Shown in pieces: positions 47,671 to 51,600 of a stretch of 51,600 nt of DNA. The notes beneath the pieces are model-generated. The model worked only from the letters and a program-made list of their open reading frames with translations. It did no database searches and had not been told where the DNA came from. The position numbers were made by a program, and so were the translations under genes. The stretch's first letter is position 1. Each line of letters begins with the position of its first letter. This DNA comes from a virus: the IMG/VR virus record IMGVR_UViG_3300027857_000024, positions 1 to 51,600 of that record. One strand, given 5' to 3'.

Positions 47671-47801
47671 GAGGGTAACACCTTAACCGGGATTCAACAG
47701 GTGGCTCCCGGACGTTGCTAGAAGAACTAATCAGGCGCAACGTTGGATGCGGCGTACGATTCTAGATGCGTACAGTTACACGTTCGAATCCCGCTACCCT
47801 C
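47671..47801 (+). ncRNA. Structured small RNA with tRNA-acceptor-like ends
   Basis: Starts GAGGGTA at the predicted transcription start and ends TACCCTC (perfect 7-bp terminal pairing), followed by AAATTTTT. TTCGAATCCCGC just before the 3' strand looks like a T-loop half. CGGGATTC (47689-47696) can pair either with GAATCCCG (47785-47792) or, as CCGGGA, with TCCCGG (47706-47711), giving alternative folds. Internal hairpins ACGTTGC/GCAACGT and GTACG/CGTAC. No ORF with a ribosome site. It is not a standard tRNA: no D arm or usable anticodon. Its promoter belongs to the early promoter family. Confidence 0.7.
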
Positions 47802-47806
47802 AAATT

Positions 47807-47892
47807 TTTAGGCGGCGCATCGGGTATCACTATCAACGGCGGCGGAAGCCGATTAAAAACGTTTCGATGTAGCCCCTCATGACCGCCTAAGC
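47807..47892 (+). ncRNA. Second structured element before the 76-aa gene
   Basis: TTAGGCGG (47808-47815) pairs with CCGCCTAA about 70 nt later (47884-47891) and encloses the GGCGGCGGAAGCCG hairpin region. Together with 47893-48030, which has no gene, it may be a leader RNA or extension of the upstream small RNA. Confidence 0.45.
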
Positions 47893-48038
47893 AGTTTTGC
47901 AGTAACCGCCGACCCACGGGATATAAAATGCCGCAGACACGGCAGAGGGTCACCTATTCGGCGGCGTCAGGCGCAAGTACCTGAAACGGATTGCCCCGTT
48001 GCCAAGCGAGCACCGCCGAGGCATTTTGAGAGGTAAAC

Positions 48039-48269
48039 ATGACCGACACATTCATCTTCGCTAACACCGAGGCCGGACGCGCGCAACGTACTCACGTCGC
48101 GAATGTGTTTAATCTCGCGGGGCGCACGGTGCGCGAATTCGAGGAAGACTTTACCACAGGTAATATGACAACTCACCTGCTCAAGCTGGAAGTAGGCAAG
48201 CGGGTTGACGAAGGGAAGATCGCCGCCGACATGCGAGAACGTGCGGAAATGAAAGCGAGGAAACAATGA
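48039..48269 (+). CDS. Small hypothetical early protein (76 aa)
   Basis: MTDTFIFANTEAGRAQRTHV, then FNLAGRTVREFEEDFTTGN; a helical, charged C-terminus. GAGAGGTAAAC precedes the ATG, so this one has a normal ribosome site. The stop overlaps the next start. Confidence 0.65.
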   Translation: MTDTFIFANTEAGRAQRTHVANVFNLAGRTVREFEEDFTTGNMTTHLLKLEVGKRVDEGKIAADMRERAEMKARKQ

Positions 48270-48541
48270 CACTCTGCTCCAATTGTCAAGTCAAGCTGCC
48301 TAGTCTCGCCCAGCGCTTGCGCCGGGTGAATTCGGAATTGCAAGCGCTGGGATTGAAGTATCATCGCGTCGTGCCGTTCGATCAAATCACGAGCGCGCTG
48401 GAGGCGCATGGTTTTACCGCGCCACTGTTCCAAGCAGTAGGCACGCGATACAACGAGGCGGTCGGAGAAGGGAAGTACATCAGCATTAACCTTCACCGCA
48501 TGGAGTCCGGAAATTGGGAAGTTGTTGCGTATGTCAACTAG
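48266..48541 (+). CDS. Small hypothetical early protein (91 aa)
   Basis: Begins MTLCSNCQVKLPSLAQRLRR with a CxxC pair. A helical middle and a beta C-terminus (YISINLHRMESGNWEVVAYV) suggest a compact alpha/beta fold. Coupled to the previous gene by an ATGA overlap. Function unknown. Confidence 0.65.
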   Translation: MTLCSNCQVKLPSLAQRLRRVNSELQALGLKYHRVVPFDQITSALEAHGFTAPLFQAVGTRYNEAVGEGKYISINLHRMESGNWEVVAYVN

Positions 48542-48612
48542 TAAGATCGTCACGCTGTTGTTCTTTTTCAAGTTAGTAGCAATCACAATTCTAAAGAAAG
48601 TGAGAGGCTAAC

Positions 48613-49041
48613 ATGGAATTCGAAGTCAACGGTTTCATCGGTTCGATCAAGTGCAAGATCACATCCAACAGCAAAGAAGAAGAGATCAAGCGTGTATTCA
48701 ATTATGGTAATTGCCACTCGCTTGCCCTCGCTATAAATAAACTCACCGGATGGCCGTTGTATGGCGTGTACCGCGCCGCAGACATGGAAGATGGCCTGCC
48801 GAGCCACGTCGCTGTCAAAGACCCGCAAGGTAGACTCGTCGATATTGAGGGATTCAGATCGCAAGAAGAGTTTGAGCAAGATTGGCACTTTGCAGAACTC
48901 AAGCCTGTTAACCCGTGGCATATACGCGCGTGGATTCGCCGCAGGAATCAAACAGGCATCGGATACAGGAAGACCCGCGTCAAAGACTCTATACCATTCG
49001 CACAGAAAGTTTTGGAGAGCGTACCAGTACAAAAGTCCTAG
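48613..49041 (+). CDS. Papain-like-fold protein candidate (142 aa)
   Basis: NYGNCHSLALAINKLTGWPL, then GLPSHVAVKDPQGRLVDIEG: Cys34 at the start of a helix, His65 in a strand and Asp77 in the next strand, the Cys-His-Asp order of papain-like hydrolases (proteases, deamidases or amidases). GAGAGGCTAAC precedes the ATG. If active, it might modify a host protein early in infection. Its TAG stop starts the TAGTAC box of promoter 3. Confidence 0.65.
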   Translation: MEFEVNGFIGSIKCKITSNSKEEEIKRVFNYGNCHSLALAINKLTGWPLYGVYRAADMEDGLPSHVAVKDPQGRLVDIEGFRSQEEFEQDWHFAELKPVNPWHIRAWIRRRNQTGIGYRKTRVKDSIPFAQKVLESVPVQKS

Positions 49042-49083
49042 TACGTTTTTGTTCTTGACATTCGGAGGAGGTCGCGGTACACT
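49039..49083 (+). promoter_or_regulatory. Promoter 3: TAGTAC box, TTGACA-17-TACACT, leaderless
   Basis: TAGTAC at 49039-49044, with an AGTAC also at 49026-49030; -35 TTGACA (49055-49060), 17-nt spacer, -10 TACACT (49078-49083), 6 nt, ATG at 49090. Strongest member of the family. Confidence 0.8.
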
Positions 49084-49089
49084 TTGAAC

Positions 49090-49323
49090 ATGAGAGTTAA
49101 AGCGCCATTCACCTTCGAGCCGTGGTCCAAGACCACCAAGGTATTCGGTCGGCAATGCCGACGCCACTTTTACATGTGGGACGCGCTGCGCAAGCGCTGC
49201 GCGATTCTAACCTTCTGGCCTATCGGTTGGCACGCAGGCAACACCACGCCGGACGGAGTTTATCACAGCGGGTGGAACGCGTGGCAGGTTCACGAGAAAG
49301 GATTACTACGTGACAGTCTATAA
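49090..49323 (+). CDS. Small basic aromatic protein (77 aa)
   Basis: MRVKAPFTFEPWSKTTKVFG, then HFYMWDALRKRCAILTFWPI. Basic and Trp-rich. ATG lies 6 nt after the -10 with no ribosome site, so it is probably translated from a leaderless mRNA. The next gene overlaps its end. Function unknown. Confidence 0.7.
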   Translation: MRVKAPFTFEPWSKTTKVFGRQCRRHFYMWDALRKRCAILTFWPIGWHAGNTTPDGVYHSGWNAWQVHEKGLLRDSL

Positions 49324-49654
49324 GCATCTGAATTTCGAGTACCACTTTGAGCGCCGCCGTTATGGCGTCGCGAAGTTCTTCACTTGGGTATTGTACCGCG
49401 AGGTAGGCACGACGGAGTGGAAGTCTTACGGCGACCCGTGGCCTAAGTCTCGATTGAACAAGAAAGAGGTGGGCGAGGTCCTCGGCAATATCACGTTGCG
49501 AATTCTCCCAGCAGGCACACGCGTACAGACGCATAATGGACCTGCAACTATCCTCGGCACTCAAGAGCACGGGCTGTTCACCGCCAAGCTGGATTATTTT
49601 AGCCAGCAAACTCTAGGTCTTAGTCCACACATGATTGAGGGTATACTTCGATGA
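49310..49654 (+). CDS. Hypothetical early protein (114 aa)
   Basis: GTG start (MTVYKHLNFEYHFERRRYGV) with AAAGGATTACTAC upstream, overlapping the previous gene. A beta-rich domain (SYGDPWPKSRLNKKEVGEVL, GTRVQTHNGPATILG). Possibly an SH3-like fold in the C-terminal half (ILPAGTRVQTHNGPATI). Function unknown. Confidence 0.65.
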   Translation: MTVYKHLNFEYHFERRRYGVAKFFTWVLYREVGTTEWKSYGDPWPKSRLNKKEVGEVLGNITLRILPAGTRVQTHNGPATILGTQEHGLFTAKLDYFSQQTLGLSPHMIEGILR

Positions 49655-49857
49655 ACATCACAGGACCTGCTAACCAGATACTTCTCAGAAGCATGGAGAA
49701 AGACTTAATCCAAAAGGACACGCGGCAGTTTCAGATAGTCCTCGTGGAGGACGCGGTCTCCGAGATTATTAATCACCCGCTCACACCCGCACTAGATGAT
49801 GGCGCGAGTCTTCGATTCAAAAACATAATTCTGCGTCACCTCGCGAGGATGGTATGA
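49651..49857 (+). CDS. Small helical protein (68 aa)
   Basis: MNITGPANQILLRSMEKDLI, then QFQIVLVEDAVSEIINHPLT and a basic end. Overlaps both neighbours by ATGA (49651-49654 and 49854-49857). Function unknown. Confidence 0.65.
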   Translation: MNITGPANQILLRSMEKDLIQKDTRQFQIVLVEDAVSEIINHPLTPALDDGASLRFKNIILRHLARMV

Positions 49858-50240
49858 TAGACACCAGCAGACCCGTCAAGGTCTACCGCAACCTGAAACA
49901 CGGCAAGAATGCCCAACCGCTGTACTCAATCGTGCAAGGCGGTCGAGTTGTGGAGCGCCGCCACAGCGTGATTCTATTCTACGTCAAGTTCAAGGTCTCC
50001 GAGGCCGGGCGACAGCGCGTGATTAAGCAAGGACGGAAGAACGTGCACGCGTTCGCGGTCGGTTATTTGAGAGAAGAGCCAGCTTGGTTTCGTCGACAAG
50101 CGAATGTTCGAGTCAGCTATAATCCTTACAAGTACGGGCACTTTTATTCGACCAGTGCGTGGGGCAACGATTTGAAACTGCACGGCGCTAACGCGGCATC
50201 GTTCGACGAGAATGGTGTGACCGCCGCGTGCGCGTACTAG
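49854..50240 (+). CDS. Conserved-type phage early protein (128 aa)
   Basis: The pattern VKVYRNLKHGKNAQPLYSI, GGRVVERRHSVILFYVKFKV, EAGRQRVIKQGRKNVHAFAV occurs in a widespread family of small phage proteins of unknown function ('R.NL......S....GRV...' and 'GR..V...grKNVHA...G'). Basic. The stop TAG (50238-50240) opens the AGTACT set of promoter 4. Confidence 0.75.
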   Translation: MIDTSRPVKVYRNLKHGKNAQPLYSIVQGGRVVERRHSVILFYVKFKVSEAGRQRVIKQGRKNVHAFAVGYLREEPAWFRRQANVRVSYNPYKYGHFYSTSAWGNDLKLHGANAASFDENGVTAACAY

Positions 50241-50297
50241 TACTAAAGTACTGAATTAAAATCGGTACTTGACTTCAAATCGAGATCGCGTGATAAT
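50238..50297 (+). promoter_or_regulatory. Promoter 4: AGTACT boxes, TTGACT-17-GATAAT, leaderless
   Basis: AGTACT at 50239-50244 and 50247-50252, GGTACT at 50264-50269; -35 TTGACT (50269-50274), 17-nt spacer, -10 GATAAT (50292-50297), 6 nt, ATG at 50304. Confidence 0.78.
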
Positions 50298-50303
50298 TTG
50301 AGC

Positions 50304-50579
50304 ATGGAGACCAACACAATGCTTCAAGGACAAGCGATTTGCAAGGACTGCGGCAACGGCACTCTCAACAATGCCATTAACGAGCAGTTTGTTCTCTGCG
50401 ATTTTAACGACGATGGCAATGAAGTCGCGGTTTGCAAGCAGTGCGGCGGGACCCACATCGACGGCGAGTTGTACCTCGACGACCTAGAACAGTTCGACCC
50501 GGAATTGGCCGCAGAACAAACAGCCGACGACGAGGAAGAGCCTCGCTGGTCAGAACTGACTGAAAGGGTGAGTGAGTAA
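50304..50579 (+). CDS. Acidic zinc-binding protein (91 aa)
   Basis: METNTMLQGQAICKDCGNGT, then VLCDFNDDG, VAVCKQCGGTH: CxxC pairs flank a beta segment, a zinc ribbon, followed by an acidic tail (EEEPRWSELTERVSE). The frame is open two codons upstream, but the ATG at 50304 is chosen because it lies 6 nt after the -10. Possibly interacts with nucleic acid-binding or transcription proteins; acidic tail suggests a DNA mimic or regulator. Unproven. Confidence 0.7.
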   Translation: METNTMLQGQAICKDCGNGTLNNAINEQFVLCDFNDDGNEVAVCKQCGGTHIDGELYLDDLEQFDPELAAEQTADDEEEPRWSELTERVSE

Positions 50580-50580
50580 C

Positions 50581-50742
50581 ATGTCACGCGTCGAACGTTA
50601 CCAGATTCGAGCGAAGATTAGCATGCTGTACCGCGAGGCGAACCTCTTCGAGGACCGCCAGAGTGAGGAAGGCCGCGTGAAGGCGCAAGCGCTACGCGCG
50701 GAGGCAAACGATTTGAACGAAAATTTACGGAGGACAAAATGA
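50581..50742 (+). CDS. Small helical protein (53 aa)
   Basis: MSRVERYQIRAKISMLYREA, then QSEEGRVKAQALRAEANDLN: one or two charged helices, likely a coiled coil. It follows the acidic zinc-ribbon gene directly and its TGA overlaps the next ATG (ATGA). Confidence 0.65.
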   Translation: MSRVERYQIRAKISMLYREANLFEDRQSEEGRVKAQALRAEANDLNENLRRTK

Positions 50743-51122
50743 GCACGATTGAGAACGCACCCGCACTGGAACTGGACAAGATTCTGTACAAAGATCGCCC
50801 GATGTTGCCCCACGTTCGCAGGGAGCGCCGCATCGTGTGGAACCTCTTCAACCACCTACTCGTGAATGGACTTTGGAAAGTTTACAGAGTTTGGGACGGC
50901 GACGAGTACGTCAAGGTCGACAGTTCGAAGGCCGCGATGGAGATCATCTTCAATTTGGACGACGCCGTCGTTTACATGAAATCTCCCTCTGGAGCAACTC
51001 ACTCTATCTCTTTAGTGCTGGGTAACGATATGGATATCGTCAGTGACTGGTCTTACACTGACGGCGACCCGGACGGTTTCAGTGCAGCTATGGACAAGTT
51101 CGACCCGGAAGCATTTGCATGA
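50739..51122 (+). CDS. Hypothetical early protein (127 aa)
   Basis: ACGGAGGACAAA precedes the ATG. VWNLFNHLLVNGLWKVYRVW, VYMKSPSGATHSISLVLGND, MDIVSDWSYTDGDPDGF; alpha/beta with an acidic C-terminus. Type frequent among early phage genes with no known role. Confidence 0.68.
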   Translation: MSTIENAPALELDKILYKDRPMLPHVRRERRIVWNLFNHLLVNGLWKVYRVWDGDEYVKVDSSKAAMEIIFNLDDAVVYMKSPSGATHSISLVLGNDMDIVSDWSYTDGDPDGFSAAMDKFDPEAFA

Positions 51123-51247
51123 TTGAGCGCAGGCAGATACCGAGACCACGACCCGGCAGCACATTACGCCGCATTCTCGATATCACGTTCGAACAGATCA
51201 GGAAGACGGAGGCAAAGAAAAATGAGCAAGCTGTTAAGAGCAATTGA
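51119..51247 (+). CDS. Tiny basic protein (42 aa)
   Basis: MIERRQIPRPRPGSTLRRIL, then ITFEQIRKTEAKKNEQ. Overlaps the upstream stop (ATGA) and runs 26 nt into the next gene. Coding status rests on the overlap and composition only. Confidence 0.5.
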   Translation: MIERRQIPRPRPGSTLRRILDITFEQIRKTEAKKNEQAVKSN

Positions 51248-51518
51248 AATTCTGGAAGCGATCAACGAGCACTTTCAAGAACACGACGGTCAGGCCGTGC
51301 TGTACAGCGACGCGCAGATTCTGGACGGCGAGATCAGCATCAAGGACGCCATCGCGGAGTGCCTTGGACAGGAAGAAGAGTCAGTAATAATTTTACCTCG
51401 TAATAAACAACGTCGTATAGTTCACAATCCGTATACCGGATGGTCTGGTTGGATTGGAAAAAGAAAAGTTTGTAAGTTCGAAGATGAAGATACCGCAAAC
51501 GCGTGGCTGCAGCAATAA
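51222..51518 (+). CDS. Hypothetical early protein (98 aa)
   Basis: The start at 51222 (MSKLLRAIEILEAINEHFQE) follows ACGGAGGCAAAG; a longer frame upstream lacks a ribosome site. The C-terminal half (HNPYTGWSGWIGKRKVCKFE, DEDTANAWLQQ) is more A/T-rich in codons than its neighbours. Function unknown. Confidence 0.65.
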   Translation: MSKLLRAIEILEAINEHFQEHDGQAVLYSDAQILDGEISIKDAIAECLGQEEESVIILPRNKQRRIVHNPYTGWSGWIGKRKVCKFEDEDTANAWLQQ

Positions 51519-51522
51519 GGAC

Positions 51523-51567
51523 TAGTACGAAGGTACCATTGACCCAAAACCGTGTTGGTGAGACACT
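51523..51567 (+). promoter_or_regulatory. Promoter 5: TAGTAC box, TTGACC-17-GACACT
   Basis: TAGTAC at 51523-51528, GGTACC at 51532-51537; -35 TTGACC (51539-51544), 17-nt spacer, -10 GACACT (51562-51567). Unlike promoters 1, 3 and 4, the following gene has AGGAGG and a short leader. Confidence 0.65.
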
Positions 51568-51586
51568 TCGATAGGAGGAAACACCG

Positions 51587-51600
51587 ATGATGGGAGCAAG
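51587..51600 (+). CDS. Start of a further early gene, partial
   Basis: AGGAGG (51573-51578) lies 8 nt before ATG at 51587; a second in-frame ATG follows. Only the first codons (M M G A) are in the window. Confidence 0.5.

Noticed and set aside
1-51600. CRISPR array or integrase/attachment site
   Set aside because: No regularly spaced repeat-spacer units and no recombinase gene; tRNA genes are all inside the array without flanking duplicated ends apart from the HNH case.

Overview
The window is part of a tailed bacteriophage genome of podovirus type. A long block of virion genes on the minus strand (1-33,353) has the gene order of the T7 tail and ejection cluster: gp11- and gp12-like tail tube proteins, a GNAT-like small protein in the position of gp13, then proteins of 224, 726 and more than 1,480 residues matching gp14, gp15 and gp16 in order and size. 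No host gene, integrase, RNA polymerase or DNA replication gene lies in the window, so the genome extends beyond both ends. The host cannot be named from the sequence. Carboxypeptidase-regulatory-like domains hint at soil bacteria such as Acidobacteriota, but this is weak.

Layout. (1) 1-19,209: tail and ejection proteins, tail spike and fibre-like proteins, and small Cys-rich proteins. (2) 19,221-28,423: head genes (two small genes, an endonuclease VII-like HNH, major capsid, scaffold candidate, portal, large terminase). (3) 28,460-33,353: small membrane proteins (lysis candidates), a histidine-phosphatase-fold protein and small structural proteins, closed by a strong terminator at 33,366-33,392. 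(4) 33,400-42,600: 33 tRNA genes, all on the minus strand and nearly all ending in an encoded CCA, which together cover all 20 amino acids. Among them lie an RNase P RNA gene (38,952-39,241), other structured non-coding stretches, two HNH endonuclease genes that run into tRNA genes, a secreted trypsin-like protease, a membrane-anchored collagen-like protein and several small membrane or zinc-ribbon proteins. A consensus sigma-70 promoter at 42,612-42,640 faces into the array. (5) 42,649-44,170: a short minus-strand operon with TAATG, TGATG and ATGA gene junctions, behind its own consensus promoter. (6) 44,180-45,480: a 1.3 kb divergent non-coding region dense in repeats (six CGCATGCG sites, six TTGTGTCATA sites, a pair of ~60-bp direct repeats), probably the control region and perhaps an origin. 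(7) 45,488-51,600: plus-strand genes, probably early: a ribbon-helix-helix regulator, a SprT-like metalloprotein, a papain-like-fold candidate and many small unknowns.

The right-hand region uses one recurrent promoter design: clustered AGTACT-like boxes, then TTGAC, a 17-nt spacer and a -10. In three cases the start codon lies exactly 6 nt after the -10, so those mRNAs should be leaderless. One copy of the same promoter drives no adjacent ORF but a structured RNA (47,671-47,801) whose ends pair like a tRNA acceptor stem.

The most notable content is the nearly self-contained tRNA supply: a full isotype set plus a shortened RNase P RNA to mature it. Further points are two Arg tRNAs with a swapped 19-56 elbow pair, duplicated FtsH/M41-like peptidase domains in the giant ejection protein, and a beta-rich module repeated across several tail proteins.
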